A stretch of 64,000 bases of DNA, from contig NZ_BMQP01000002.1 of the NCBI RefSeq assembly GCF_014648175.1, positions 186,001 to 250,000 on the forward strand, given 5' to 3'. Origin of the DNA: Planobispora rosea (lineage in GTDB: Bacteria; Actinomycetota; Actinomycetes; Streptosporangiales; Streptosporangiaceae). The notes under the pieces were generated by a model. The model did not search any database. It saw only the letters and a program-made list of their open reading frames with translations, and was not told the DNA's origin. How positions within the stretch are numbered: position 1 is the first letter of the stretch; each line of letters opens with the position of its first letter. This document shows, one piece after another, positions 8,623 through 17,523 of this stretch. Position numbers and translations under genes: made by a program.

Positions 8623-9619
8623 CGGGAACGCCCACCTCCGTCCCCCCGAGGAGGTGGTGCTCCGGGTGGAGGACCTGGTCGTGGAGTTCCCCGCGGGGCG
8701 GGGACGCAGCGTGCACGCGGTGTCCGGGGTGAGCTTCGACGTGGCCCGCGGGGAGACCCTCGGCATCGTCGGCGAGTCCGGCTGCGGCAAGTCCACGACG
8801 GCGCGGGCGCTGATGCAGCTGCCCCCGCCGCTGCGCGGCTCGGTCCGGCTGGACGGCGTGGAGCTGACCGCCCTGCGCGGGGAGGCGCTGCGCAGGACCC
8901 GCAGGCGGCTCCAGATGGTCTTCCAGGACCCGATCTCGTCGCTCAACCCGCGGCGCCGGGTACGCGACATCGTCGCCGAGGGGCCGCGTGTCTGGGGCGC
9001 GGGCGCGGACCGGGTGGACGAGATGCTCACGGCGGTCGGGCTCGACCCCGCCACCGCCGCCACCCGGCGCCCGCACGAGTTCTCCGGCGGGCAGTGCCAG
9101 CGCGTCTCCATCGCCCGGGCCCTGGTGCTCGACCCCGAGGTCGTCATCTGCGACGAGCCGGTCTCCGCGCTGGACGTCTCGGTGCAGGCCCAGATCCTCG
9201 CCCTGCTGGAGGAGCTCAAGGAGCGCTACCGGCTGACGCTGGTGTTCATCGCCCACGACCTGGCGGTGGTCAAGAACGTCAGCGACCGCATCCTGGTGAT
9301 GTACCTCGGCAAGGTGTGCGAGCTCGCCTCCGGCGACACCCTGGTCGGGCGCCCGGCGCACCCCTACACCCGGGCGCTGCTGGCCTCGATCCCGCGCGGC
9401 GGGCTCGGCCTGCCCCCCGCCGACCGGCTGATCAGCGGGGAGCCGCCGTCTCCGGTGACGCCGCCCAGCGGGTGCCGCTTCCGTACCCGCTGCCCGGTGG
9501 CCACGCCGCTGTGCGCGGCCGAGGAGCCGGTGATGCGCCGGATCGGAGCCGATCACTGGGTGGCGTGCCACCATCCGCAGGAGACCGGGGAGGTCCGGGA
9601 GACCCCGGAGGTCAGGTGA
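8612..9619 (+). CDS. ABC transporter ATP-binding protein, DppF/OppF type
   Basis: A 335-residue second ATPase of the importer. Walker A GESGCGKS lies near 54-61, the signature is FSGGQCQRV, Walker B is VVICDEPVSALDVS, and the switch His is in FIAHDLAVV. The C-terminal oligo_HPY region has paired Cys motifs (CRFRTRCPVATPLC). The GTG at 8612 overlaps the end of the fused permease-ATPase by 11 bases and is preceded by GAAGGAG. It ends in an eight-base convergent overlap with the amidase gene on the other strand. It pairs with the ATPase domain of the fusion to power uptake. Confidence 0.92.
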   Translation: MAGSGNAHLRPPEEVVLRVEDLVVEFPAGRGRSVHAVSGVSFDVARGETLGIVGESGCGKSTTARALMQLPPPLRGSVRLDGVELTALRGEALRRTRRRLQMVFQDPISSLNPRRRVRDIVAEGPRVWGAGADRVDEMLTAVGLDPATAATRRPHEFSGGQCQRVSIARALVLDPEVVICDEPVSALDVSVQAQILALLEELKERYRLTLVFIAHDLAVVKNVSDRILVMYLGKVCELASGDTLVGRPAHPYTRALLASIPRGGLGLPPADRLISGEPPSPVTPPSGCRFRTRCPVATPLCAAEEPVMRRIGADHWVACHHPQETGEVRETPEVR

Positions 9620-10385
9620 TCGGCTCCTCCCACGCGGCGTTCCAGGTGGCGCGGTCGACCGCGCCGGTGACGGCCAGGTCCTTCTCCTCCTGGAACGCGC
9701 GGCAGACGTCCCGGGAGGACGGGCCGTAGAGGCCGTCGACGTCGATGTCCCAGCCGCGCTCGCGCATCTGGCGCTGCCAGGTCCGGACGTCCTCGCCGAC
9801 CATGACCGGCGGGTATTTGAGCGTGCGGCCGGGGAAGGAGGGGTGCGGCTCGGGTGGTTCGGGGTCCCCGTCCCCTCCGGGGCGGGGGGCGCCGCGCCGG
9901 ATCCACGCGTAGAGCGGGTCGCCCGGGCAGGAGGTCGAGTAACCGTCGCGGTGGCCCTTGATCTCACGGCCCGCGCCGCCCCGGTCGCGGAGGTATTCGA
10001 CGGCGTCGAGGATGGCGTGCAGCATCGCGTCGTTCGGCTGGACCAGGCCGGATGAGCCGACGAGGCCGAGCACGGCGTAGTGCGCGCTGTTGAGCCCGGC
10101 GCCGTTGGCGGCCGGGAGACGCTTGGGCCCACGGCCCACGAATACCTTTCTATGCGGACATGCGATCATGGAATAGCCGATGTCCACCCAGCCATTCCCG
10201 TCCATATGGTGGCTTTGGATGGATTTAACTAGTTTTACGCATCTCGCATGATCATTAACAATTCCCGGATCGACGCGGCCGCCCGTGTAGTGAATTTTCA
10301 CACCTCTGGTCGAGGTGAGTGAGCTGTAGGAACCACGCGGGGAGCGGGCCCCCCATTCACGACGGGACACGAGGTCGATGGGCAC
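9612..10385 (-). CDS. N-acetylmuramoyl-L-alanine amidase (amidase_2/PGRP) with C-terminal peptidoglycan-binding domain
   Basis: A 257-residue protein. Residues about 5-165 are a PGRP-like amidase: SRREWGAR start, zinc ligands His32 (KIHYTGG), His145 (KGHRDG) and Cys153 (TSCPG), plus Tyr71 in WVDIGYSMI. A Pro-rich linker leads to a PG_binding_1 domain (VRTWQRQMRERGW...DGLYGPSSRDVCRAFQ). The GTG at 10385 is favoured because GGAG lies eight bases upstream; a TTG at 10409 would add eight residues. No signal peptide is visible, so the route to the wall is unclear. It hydrolyses the amide between MurNAc and the stem peptide in family terms. Confidence 0.9.
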   Translation of the reverse strand: MPIDLVSRREWGARSPRGSYSSLTSTRGVKIHYTGGRVDPGIVNDHARCVKLVKSIQSHHMDGNGWVDIGYSMIACPHRKVFVGRGPKRLPAANGAGLNSAHYAVLGLVGSSGLVQPNDAMLHAILDAVEYLRDRGGAGREIKGHRDGYSTSCPGDPLYAWIRRGAPRPGGDGDPEPPEPHPSFPGRTLKYPPVMVGEDVRTWQRQMRERGWDIDVDGLYGPSSRDVCRAFQEEKDLAVTGAVDRATWNAAWEEPIT

Positions 10386-10551
10386 AGAAATCTCCAGGGG
10401 GTTGAGCAATCGCGCCTAATCGGAGCGTAATAGGTGACGCACCGCACGCCAGGAGGTTTACCCATTGATCTAGCTTGCATATCAGTACGGCACACCTCCG
10501 AAAAATTGACCACGCCCCACTCTCCACCTCTGGCATCGTTAAACCCGCACT

Positions 10552-12201
10552 ATGCCCGTACCATCCGGTATCGCTAGCCTTGCCTCCGTGACGGCCACTC
10601 CCCTCGTCCCCGGCGACCCCGTACGGCTCGGCGCGTTCCAGCTGGCCGGACGGCTCGGAGAGGGCGGCCAGGGCGTCGTCTACCTGGGGCACGCGCCCGA
10701 CGGCGAGCCGGTCGCGGTCAAGCTGCTGTTCCGCGCGGACCCGGAGTCCCGCCGGCGGCTCGCCCGGGAGCTGGCGGCGCTGGAGAGCATCGCCACGTTC
10801 TGCACGGCGCGCGTGCTGACCGCCTCGGTGGACGGGCCGCGGCCCTACGTGGTCAGCGAGTTCGTCGACGGCCCCTCCCTCGAGCAGCGCGTCAAGCGGG
10901 GCGGCCCGCTGCGCGGCGGCGAGCTGGAGCGCCTGGTCGTCGGCACCGCCACCGCCCTGGCCGCGATCCACGCCGCCGGGGTCGTCCACCGCGACTTCAA
11001 GCCCGCCAACGTGCTGCTCGGCCCGGACGGCCCCCGGGTGGTGGACTTCGGCATCGCCCGGGACGAGGCCGCGGCCACCCACACCTCCGGGCTGGTCGGC
11101 ACCCCGGCCTACCTGTCCCCCGAGCAGATCTCCGGTTCCCCGGCCTCGCCCGCCTCCGACGTGTTCGCCTGGGCGGCGACCATGGTCTACGCGGCGAGCG
11201 GGCGTCCGCCGTTCGGGGCCGACACCGTGCCCGCCGTGCTGCACCGCGTCCTCACCCACCATCCGGACCTGTCGGCGCTGCCCGCCCGGTACGGCGCGCT
11301 GATCGCCTCCTGCCTCGACAAGGACCCCGCCCGCCGCCCCACCGCCCGCGATCTGATGATCGGGCTGGTGGACCCGGGCACGCGCACCCCGCCCTCCACC
11401 GAGGACCTGGTGCGGATCGGCAGCGTGATCGCCTCCCCCGGCGGTCCTCCGGACGGCACCGGCGCCCCGGGGCACCCGGACGGGCCCGGTCCGGCCGGTC
11501 CGGCCGGTCCGGCCTCCACCGGCTTTCCCGCCGCGGCGAACGATCCCCGTTCCGCCCCCGGTTTCCCCGCCGGTCCGGAGGCGACCGGCCCCGGCCGGTC
11601 CGCCCTCACCACCCAGGCGGGGCGGAAGCGCTCCCGGGGGCTCGTGGTCGGCTCGGTCCTGGTGGCGGTGGCCGTGCTGACCGTCGCCGGGGTCGTCGCC
11701 TGGTTCGCCTTCGGCGGTCCCGGGCTCTCCGGCGCATCCGGCCGGAGCACCGCGCCGCCGAGCGCGACTGACCTCCCGGCGGCCGAGAGCACCGCCCCCG
11801 CCCCGGGCGAGACCGCGTCCGCGGAGCCCTCCGAGAACACCGACCCCTCTCCTGCCGGGAACGGGCCCAAGATCCCCGCCTCCTTCGCGGGCAAGTGGTC
11901 CGGTGACGGCATCACCTCGACCAACCCGATCGCACCGGGCCCCAAACGGATCGAGGTGGAACTCGAAGCGGGCAGGGCGGACGCGGGCTGGGCCGAGCCG
12001 GGAAACGGGTGCACCGGCCGGATCACCCTGCAGAAGGTCGAGAAGGACACTCTGATCTTCGCGCTGGGAGCCAACAGCGGCGGCTGCATCGCGGGGACCG
12101 TCTGGCTCGCCAAGAAGGGCGACCTGCTCACCTACACGTGGAAGGACCAGCCCGGACTGGGCCTCGTCACCGAGACCGGTGACCTGTCCAAGGAGTCGTG
12201 A
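10552..12201 (+). CDS. Membrane Ser/Thr protein kinase with small extracellular C-terminal domain
   Basis: A 549-residue Hanks-type kinase. The Gly loop is GEGGQGVVY, ATP-anchoring Lys is at 57 (VAVK), the catalytic loop is HRDFKPAN with Asp149, the DFG is at 166-168, and the activation segment ends in GTPAYLSPEQ. A Pro/Gly-rich juxtamembrane stretch (about 290-360) precedes one membrane helix (about 364-386). A Ser/Thr/Pro linker leads to a roughly 110-residue outer domain (PASFAGKWSGDG...CTGRITL...GGCIAG) with two Cys positions. The start is uncertain: ATG 10552 lacks a Shine-Dalgarno sequence, as does GTG 10588, which would begin just before the kinase fold. The ligand of the outer domain is unknown. 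Confidence 0.9.
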   Translation: MPVPSGIASLASVTATPLVPGDPVRLGAFQLAGRLGEGGQGVVYLGHAPDGEPVAVKLLFRADPESRRRLARELAALESIATFCTARVLTASVDGPRPYVVSEFVDGPSLEQRVKRGGPLRGGELERLVVGTATALAAIHAAGVVHRDFKPANVLLGPDGPRVVDFGIARDEAAATHTSGLVGTPAYLSPEQISGSPASPASDVFAWAATMVYAASGRPPFGADTVPAVLHRVLTHHPDLSALPARYGALIASCLDKDPARRPTARDLMIGLVDPGTRTPPSTEDLVRIGSVIASPGGPPDGTGAPGHPDGPGPAGPAGPASTGFPAAANDPRSAPGFPAGPEATGPGRSALTTQAGRKRSRGLVVGSVLVAVAVLTVAGVVAWFAFGGPGLSGASGRSTAPPSATDLPAAESTAPAPGETASAEPSENTDPSPAGNGPKIPASFAGKWSGDGITSTNPIAPGPKRIEVELEAGRADAGWAEPGNGCTGRITLQKVEKDTLIFALGANSGGCIAGTVWLAKKGDLLTYTWKDQPGLGLVTETGDLSKES

Positions 12202-12246
12202 CGCGGATCGTAAAACCCTTCGACCTCCGCGGCAGTGGGCGGGATC

Positions 12247-13377
12247 ATGGTCGTCATGTCCGTGTTGAAGGAGGTACGTTTCGCACCGGAGCAGCGCCCG
12301 GCGGAGCTGCCGATGAACATCTACCTCGATGACGCCGACAACCCCGTCGACGTCATCGACGCCCTCGCGCTGTCCCCGTTCGCCACCGGCGCCCAGCCCT
12401 GGGCCCGTACGGCGAGCCTGGAGCGGGTCCGCGCCGACGCCGCGCTCATGCCCGCCGGCGGGACGCTCGTCCGGGCGGCCCGGGAGGAGGACGGCCGGGA
12501 GTCGCGCCTGGTGACCGGGGAGGGCTGGACGCTGCGCGTGATCCGGTACAAGAACCGGTCCGCCACGGTCAGCGTGACCGCGGTCACCGAGGAACTCGCC
12601 CGGTCGGTGATCGCGGAGGTCTCCGAGGGCGCGACGGAGCCCGCCCCGGAGAGCGACCACGTCGTGATGGGCTTCTGGTGGCACAGCGGCCACGGCAGCC
12701 GCCGCTCCGGCAAGCCGATCACCGCCTCCCCGTGGGCGGAGGTGCGCGGCAACTACGCCAGATCCCTGCACACCCCGCTCTCCCGCCTGATGTCCCTCAC
12801 CCCGGACGACGTCCACGGCCGCCTGATCCTGCTGCACGGCCCGCCGGGCACCGGCAAGACCACACTGCTGCGCACGCTCGCCCACGAGTGGCGGTCCTGG
12901 TGCCAGGTGGACTGCGTGCTCGACCCTGAGCGGCTGTTCGGCTCCCCCGGCTACCTGATGGAGGTGGCCGTCGGCGTCGACTCCCACGACGACGGCGAGG
13001 ACGGCGAGAAGTGGCGCCTGCTGGTGCTGGAGGACTGCGACGAGCTGATCAGGGGCGGCGCGAAGGAGGCGGCGGGCCAGGGGCTGTCCCGCCTGCTCAA
13101 CCTGACCGACGGCCTCCTCGGCCAGGGCCGCGACGTCCTGGTCGCCATCACCACCAACGAGGACCTGGCCCGCCTCCACCCGGCCGTGGTCCGCCCGGGG
13201 CGCTGCCTGGCCCAGGTCGAGGTGGACGCGCTCCCGTACGACGAGGCGGCCGCCTGGCTCGGCACCGCCGAGGGCCTGTCCCCCTCGGGCGCCACCCTCG
13301 CCGAGCTGTTCGCCCTGCGCGACGGCGTGGCCTCCTCCCAGGCCACCGCCCCCGACACCACCGGCCTCTACCTCTGA
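12247..13377 (+). CDS. DUF5925 AAA-family ATPase
   Basis: About 376 residues. The N-terminal half matches the DUF5925 arrangement found fused to AAA domains in actinobacteria. It is followed by Walker A GPPGTGKT at about 198-205, Walker B LLVLEDCDE near 258-266, sensor-1-like VAITTNED and an arginine-finger region HPAVVRPGRC. The start is uncertain between ATG 12247 and ATG 12256 (a GTG at 12235 is also in frame). It lies 45 bases after the kinase gene in the same direction, so the two may be co-transcribed. Function unknown; AAA modules of this type remodel proteins or act as loaders. Confidence 0.85.
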   Translation: MVVMSVLKEVRFAPEQRPAELPMNIYLDDADNPVDVIDALALSPFATGAQPWARTASLERVRADAALMPAGGTLVRAAREEDGRESRLVTGEGWTLRVIRYKNRSATVSVTAVTEELARSVIAEVSEGATEPAPESDHVVMGFWWHSGHGSRRSGKPITASPWAEVRGNYARSLHTPLSRLMSLTPDDVHGRLILLHGPPGTGKTTLLRTLAHEWRSWCQVDCVLDPERLFGSPGYLMEVAVGVDSHDDGEDGEKWRLLVLEDCDELIRGGAKEAAGQGLSRLLNLTDGLLGQGRDVLVAITTNEDLARLHPAVVRPGRCLAQVEVDALPYDEAAAWLGTAEGLSPSGATLAELFALRDGVASSQATAPDTTGLYL

Positions 13378-13408
13378 TACCTCTGATACCGCTACCTCTG
13401 AGGGGCGT

Positions 13409-13445
13409 CCCGTCCGGAGCCCGGAGTCACCCGTGCTCCGACGGG
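13409..13445. terminator. Bidirectional hairpin between convergent genes
   Basis: CCCGTCCGGAGC at 13409-13420 pairs with GCTCCGACGGG at 13435-13445, leaving one bulged base. It sits in the 74-base gap between the convergent AAA and SDR genes and would serve both. There is no U-tract, which is common for actinomycete terminators. Confidence 0.55.
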
Positions 13446-13451
13446 ATCACC

Positions 13452-14231
13452 TCACACCTGCTCGGTGGGCATGACCACGATCTGCGGGAAGTTGACGTGC
13501 CGGGGGCGCGCGACGGTGAAGGCGACCAGCTCCGCCAGGTCGGCGTCCGACAGCCAGTCGAAGGCCCCGCGCCAGTCGTCGATCAGCGCGTTCGCGTCCG
13601 GGTGGTCGACGTGCCCCTGCAACTCGGTGGCCACCAGGCCGGGCTCGATGGTGGTCACGCGGACCTTGCGCGGACCGAGTTCGGTGCGCAGGTTGCGGGA
13701 GAAGTGGGACACGGCGGCCTTCGTCGCGCAGTAGACCGCGAAGCTCGGGAAGGCGGCGTGGGCCGCGACCGAGGAGATGTTGACCAGGTCGGCGGTACGG
13801 CCGTCGGCCGCGGCGGCCAGCAGATCGGGCAGGAAGGCGTCGACCACGCGCAGCGCGCCGGTGAGGTTGGTGTCGATCATGCGCTGCCAGTCGCCGGTAC
13901 GGCGGTCGGCGAAGGGCGCGGCCAGCATCACGCCGGCGTTGTTGACCACCAGGTCGACCCGGCCGAGCCCGTCGGCGATCCGGGCGGCGCCCGCCTCCAC
14001 CGAGGCGGGGTCGGCGACGTCGACCCGGACCGGCAGGGCCGCCTCCCCCAGCTCGGCGGCGAGGCCGTCGAGCCGGTCGGCGCGGCGGGCCAGCAGCGCC
14101 ACCCGGGCGCCCCGGGCGGCCAGCACCCGGGCGGTGGCGGCGCCGATCCCGCTGGAGGCGCCGGTGACGACGGCGACGCGGCCGGTCAGCGGCAGGCCGG
14201 CGGAGGTGGTCTGTACAGCGGTGACGGTCAT
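13452..14231 (-). CDS. Short-chain dehydrogenase/reductase (classical SDR)
   Basis: 259 residues. The cofactor motif TGASSGIG is at 23-30, NNAG at 97-100, and the catalytic Ser about 154 with Tyr167 and Lys171 in the YxxxK arrangement (YCATK). Basic residues after beta-2 (LLARRADR) suggest NADP(H). It oxidises or reduces an unknown alcohol/carbonyl substrate. It is divergent from an XRE-family regulator with an inverted repeat in the shared gap, a common arrangement for regulator/SDR pairs in actinomycetes. ATG 14231 has GAAGGGAA about 12 bases upstream. Confidence 0.92.
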   Translation of the reverse strand: MTVTAVQTTSAGLPLTGRVAVVTGASSGIGAATARVLAARGARVALLARRADRLDGLAAELGEAALPVRVDVADPASVEAGAARIADGLGRVDLVVNNAGVMLAAPFADRRTGDWQRMIDTNLTGALRVVDAFLPDLLAAAADGRTADLVNISSVAAHAAFPSFAVYCATKAAVSHFSRNLRTELGPRKVRVTTIEPGLVATELQGHVDHPDANALIDDWRGAFDWLSDADLAELVAFTVARPRHVNFPQIVVMPTEQV

Positions 14232-14257
14232 CGCTCTCGGTTCCCTTCAGACATCGG

Positions 14258-14277
14258 GTGTTCGCTTTCGCGGACAC
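14258..14277. promoter_or_regulatory. Inverted repeat in SDR/XRE divergent promoter region
   Basis: GTGTTCGC, four bases, then GCGGACAC: eight-base arms with one mismatch. It lies 27 bases before the SDR start and about 110 bases before the XRE-family regulator. It is a candidate operator for that regulator, on position alone. Confidence 0.45.
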
Positions 14278-14389
14278 CATGCTGCGAGAGCCGCCGCGGA
14301 CGACCCAGAGTCCTGCCCCACCGGGATCCGGCGAACCTGGGTCTGACAGAACCAGGATGAGGCGGACGGGAGCGTCCATACTGAACGCC

Positions 14390-15271
14390 GTGAACACACG
14401 TGCGGAGCTGGCCGAGTTCCTGCGGACCCGCCGGGCCCGGCTGCGGCCCGAGGACGTGGGGCTGCAGCCGTTCGGCGGTGCCCGCCGCCGCGTCCCCGGG
14501 CTGCGCAGGGAGGAGCTGGCCCAGCTCGCCGGGGTGAGCGTGGACTACTACGTGCGGCTGGAGCAGGGCCGGACGAACAACGTCTCCGAGGAGGTCCTGG
14601 AGGCGGTGGCGCGCGCGCTGCGGTTGAGCGAGGACGAGCGTGCGCACCTGGGCAACCTCGCCCGCCCGGCGCCCGCCCGGCGCCGTCCCGCGCCCCGCGC
14701 GGAGCGGGTGCGCCCGGGGCTTCAGCGGCTGCTGGACATGGCCGAGGGCATCCCGGCCTACATCATCGGACGCCGCGGGGACGTTCTCGCCTGGAACCGG
14801 ATGGCCGCCGCGGCGTTCGTCGACTTCGGCGCGCTGCCGCCGGCGGAGCGCAACTGGGCACGGATGATCTTCCTGAACGAGGACGTCCGGGCGCTGTTCG
14901 CCGACTGGCGGGCCAAGGCGCAGGAGACGGTGGCCCATCTGCGGTTGCGGGCCGGGGCCTATCCGGACGACCCCCAGCTGGCCGCGCTGGTCGGCGAGCT
15001 GTCGGTCAAGAGCGAGGACTTCCGCCGGTGGTGGGCCGACCACAACGTCAAGGACAAGACCAACGGCCGCAAGGTGGTGCGCAACCCGCTGGTCGGCGAG
15101 CTCGTGCTGGACTACGAGTCGCTGCGCCTGCCCGACGACCCCGACCAGGTGCTCGTCGTCTACACCGCCGAGGCCGGCTCCGCCTCGGAGGCCTCGCTGC
15201 GGCTGCTGGGCAGCTGGCGGGCGGGGGAGACCAGCCGGCCGGACCGGCACGCGCAGCGGCCCGCCCGATGA
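14390..15271 (+). CDS. XRE-family regulator with MmyB-like ligand-binding domain
   Basis: 293 residues from GTG 14390. An N-terminal HTH (VPGLRREELAQLAGVSVDYYVRLEQGR) is followed by the MmyB-like domain (ILGR.GDVLAWNRMAAAAFVDF..., RFRRWWADHNVKDKTNGRKVVRNPLVGELVLDYESL). This architecture is frequent in actinomycetes next to SDR genes; the family can bind small ligands such as fatty acids. No Shine-Dalgarno is present, and a CATACT -10-like hexamer ends seven bases before the GTG, so the message may be leaderless (inference). It probably controls the divergent SDR. Confidence 0.9.
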   Translation: MNTRAELAEFLRTRRARLRPEDVGLQPFGGARRRVPGLRREELAQLAGVSVDYYVRLEQGRTNNVSEEVLEAVARALRLSEDERAHLGNLARPAPARRRPAPRAERVRPGLQRLLDMAEGIPAYIIGRRGDVLAWNRMAAAAFVDFGALPPAERNWARMIFLNEDVRALFADWRAKAQETVAHLRLRAGAYPDDPQLAALVGELSVKSEDFRRWWADHNVKDKTNGRKVVRNPLVGELVLDYESLRLPDDPDQVLVVYTAEAGSASEASLRLLGSWRAGETSRPDRHAQRPAR

Positions 15272-15453
15272 GCCCGGCGGCCGCCGCCCGGGCGATCGGC
15301 GGAGGGGCGGCGGAGGGGCGGGCGATGAGCGGGCGCCGCGTCCGTCCGGCTCGCCCGGTGGGGCCGCGTGACAAAATGACTCGCGCTCTTTTTCCGGCAA
15401 TCAATACCGTAAGTGGACGTTTAGGACTCCCAGCCGGAATGAGGCGGCGCCGC

Positions 15454-16374
15454 GTGACATTGGATCTGCTCTTGGACCTGGAGACCCAGGATCCCGACGA
15501 CATTCTGACCCTCTGCCTGGTGGCGACGCATCCGGCGGTACGGCTGCGCGCCGTCACCGTCACCCCCGGCTCTCCCGCCCAGGTCGGACTGGTCAAGCTC
15601 GTGCTCGGACGACTGGAGCGCCACGACGTCCCGGTCGGCGCCGGCGATCCCGGAACCGGCAAGGACCACGTGTCGGCCTTCCACCACCGCTGGCTCGGCT
15701 CCTCCGCCGCCGCCCCGGCGGACGCCTCGCCCGCGGAGTTGATCGACCGGACCCTGCGCCACCATCCGGAGGCCACCCTCCTCACCGGCGGCCCTCTGCG
15801 CAACCTCGGCCGGTTGCTCGGCGAGCACCCGCAGGCACGGCTGAGCCGCTGGGTGGCCCAGGGCGGGTTCGCCGGGGACAACGTCGTGCCGCCCGGGCAC
15901 CGGCTGCCCAAGTTCGACGGCCGCCTCACCTGCCCGACGTTCAACTTCAACGGCGAGCCCCGGGCCGCCCGGCTCGCGCTGTCCTCGGGCGACCGCATCG
16001 GACGGCGGGAGCTGGTCTCCAAGAACGTCACCCACGGCGTCGTCTACGACCGGCGCTTCCACGAGCGGCTGCGGCCCGTACGGGACCGTTCAGCCGGTCT
16101 GGCCCTGCTGTTCGACGGCATGGAGCACTACCTGCGCAAGAAACCGGGCGGGAAGCTGCTGCACGATCCCACCGCGGCCTGCGTCGCCGTCGACGCGGCC
16201 ATCGCCGCCTGGGCGGAGGTCGAGATGGTCCAGGACGAGAGCGGCGCGTGGGGCGCGCTCCCGGCCGTCGGCAGCGGGACGTTCATCACGGTCGGGATCG
16301 ACCACGAGCGGCTCTTCCAGACCTTCATCGGCCAGGCCCCGGCGGGCACCGTGCCGCCTCCCGCCGCGGCCTGA
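15454..16374 (+). CDS. Nucleoside hydrolase-like protein
   Basis: 306 residues. The start VTLDLLLDLETQDPDDILTLCLV resembles the N-terminal metal site of inosine-uridine nucleoside hydrolases (normally DTDPGxDD), but the first aspartates are replaced (DLETQDPDD). Other family-like parts are ATLLTGGPLRNLGRLL, QGGFAGDNV and FNFNGEPRAARLAL, the last resembling the E-N-D substrate region. It may be a divergent member with altered specificity. GTG 15454 is chosen for closeness to the family N-terminus; ATG 15439 adds five basic residues. The 180-base gap upstream shows nothing definite. Confidence 0.75.
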   Translation: MTLDLLLDLETQDPDDILTLCLVATHPAVRLRAVTVTPGSPAQVGLVKLVLGRLERHDVPVGAGDPGTGKDHVSAFHHRWLGSSAAAPADASPAELIDRTLRHHPEATLLTGGPLRNLGRLLGEHPQARLSRWVAQGGFAGDNVVPPGHRLPKFDGRLTCPTFNFNGEPRAARLALSSGDRIGRRELVSKNVTHGVVYDRRFHERLRPVRDRSAGLALLFDGMEHYLRKKPGGKLLHDPTAACVAVDAAIAAWAEVEMVQDESGAWGALPAVGSGTFITVGIDHERLFQTFIGQAPAGTVPPPAAA

Positions 16375-16473
16375 GTCCCGCAGCACCGGCGGTTCCCACG
16401 CGTCTTCCCCCTCCCACCACACGAGTGCATCCTCGGCGCGGAGCCGACGTCCCGCTCCCACCCTTTCCAAAAC

Positions 16474-16503
16474 TGTTTGAAGTGTTATATTCAACATCAA
16501 ACA
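16474..16503. promoter_or_regulatory. Operator candidate for the coupled GntR/YtrA-type repressor, overlapping a promoter
   Basis: TGTTTGA at 16474-16480 and TCAAACA at 16497-16503 are exact inverted repeats separated by 16 bases that include TATATT (16486-16491), a good -10. A weak -35 (TTTCCA, 16464-16469) lies 16 bases before it. YtrA-type regulators bind long-spaced inverted repeats over the promoter of their own operon, and this one precedes the operon that encodes such a regulator. It is unusually AT-rich against its surroundings. Confidence 0.6.
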
Positions 16504-16518
16504 GATTGAGGCTGGGTC

Positions 16519-17523
16519 ATGATCATTCCTGTGCCCTCCGCGGCTTCCCGCTCCTCCGGCCATGCCGCGCCGGGGCGGCGGCGCCGGCTGATCCTGACGG
16601 CCTCCGGCCTGCTGTTCTTCTCGGTCGTTCCCCTGCTCCTGACCACCCTGTACGGCGAGCACCTGCCCAGCCACGGCCGACCCGTCGGCGCCTCGGGCGA
16701 ATCCACCTGGCGGGGCTGGTCCGCGGAGCGATCCTTCGTGGTTCTGGCCTGGTTCGAAGTGGTGTTCCTCATCGCGTTCCTGCGCTACTGGAATCTGCCG
16801 CAGGCCCAGCGAGTCCTGGTGGCCGTCAGCTTCTTCGTCGGCCTGTCCATCCCGGCGCCGGGCATGTTGCAGATGCTCACGGCGGCCGGTGGCTCCGGCC
16901 CGGCGGGCCCGCCCGGCTGGCACCTGGCAGTGGAGATCTCCGTCGGCGCGGGGGCGCTCGTACTCGGCTGGGTTGCGGCGGGCCCGCTTCCGCCGTCGCC
17001 CGAGACCACCGCCGGGCCACCGTCGAATGCGCCCGTGATGGCGCTCGGCCCGCGGCAGCGTGCCGTGTTCACGGCGTCGGCCTGGTCGATGCGCAAGCTG
17101 CTGGAGACCGCGGTGCTGGTCGTGGTCATCGTGCTGACCGTGCCCGACGGCTCCGGTCCCGGCTCGTGGAAGGGCACGGTGCTGCTTGTGCTGCTGACGT
17201 TTTTCGAGGCGGCGCAGGCACGCACCCACCTGCAGATCGACGGCTCGGGGGTCACGGTGCGAGTCCCCTGGCTGTCCTTCCTGCGGCGGACAGTGCCCTA
17301 CCGGTCGATCCGGTTCGCCGAGGTCAGGAGCGAGGCCCCCGTCGGACGGTACAAACTGGATGACGACACGGCGGGCTGGGGCATCGTCAGTGGGAAGGGG
17401 CCGGTGCTCGCCCTGTCCCTCGCCGACGACCGGTGGTTCGTGTACTCCACACGTGAGGCGGAGACAGCCGCCGCGCTGGTCAACGGATGGCTGCGCAGAC
17501 AACGGCAGGCGGGAACGGCATAG
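16519..17523 (+). CDS. Multi-pass membrane protein with C-terminal PH-like region, unknown function
   Basis: 334 residues. Hydrophobic segments appear at about 23-44, 68-90, 95-118, 132-156 and 198-235. The soluble C-terminus (about 235-330: VTVRVPWLSFLRRTVPYRSIRFAEVRSE...WGIVSGKGPVLALSLADDRWFVYSTREAETAAALVNGWL) has the look of a bacterial PH-like domain. GAGG precedes ATG 16519. The stop overlaps the GTG of a GntR regulator by one base, so the two form a coupled unit, typical of YtrA-regulated membrane proteins with unknown cargo. No ATPase gene is present nearby. Confidence 0.8.
   Translation: MIIPVPSAASRSSGHAAPGRRRRLILTASGLLFFSVVPLLLTTLYGEHLPSHGRPVGASGESTWRGWSAERSFVVLAWFEVVFLIAFLRYWNLPQAQRVLVAVSFFVGLSIPAPGMLQMLTAAGGSGPAGPPGWHLAVEISVGAGALVLGWVAAGPLPPSPETTAGPPSNAPVMALGPRQRAVFTASAWSMRKLLETAVLVVVIVLTVPDGSGPGSWKGTVLLVLLTFFEAAQARTHLQIDGSGVTVRVPWLSFLRRTVPYRSIRFAEVRSEAPVGRYKLDDDTAGWGIVSGKGPVLALSLADDRWFVYSTREAETAAALVNGWLRRQRQAGTA

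Noticed and set aside
9612-10385. Amidase as part of a prophage lysis module
   Set aside because: No holin, integrase, capsid or tail genes nearby; a cellular peptidoglycan enzyme is the simpler reading.
10357-13179. A long minus-strand open frame opposite the kinase and AAA genes
   Set aside because: It runs through two recognisable plus-strand genes and has no family match; it results from high GC at third positions.
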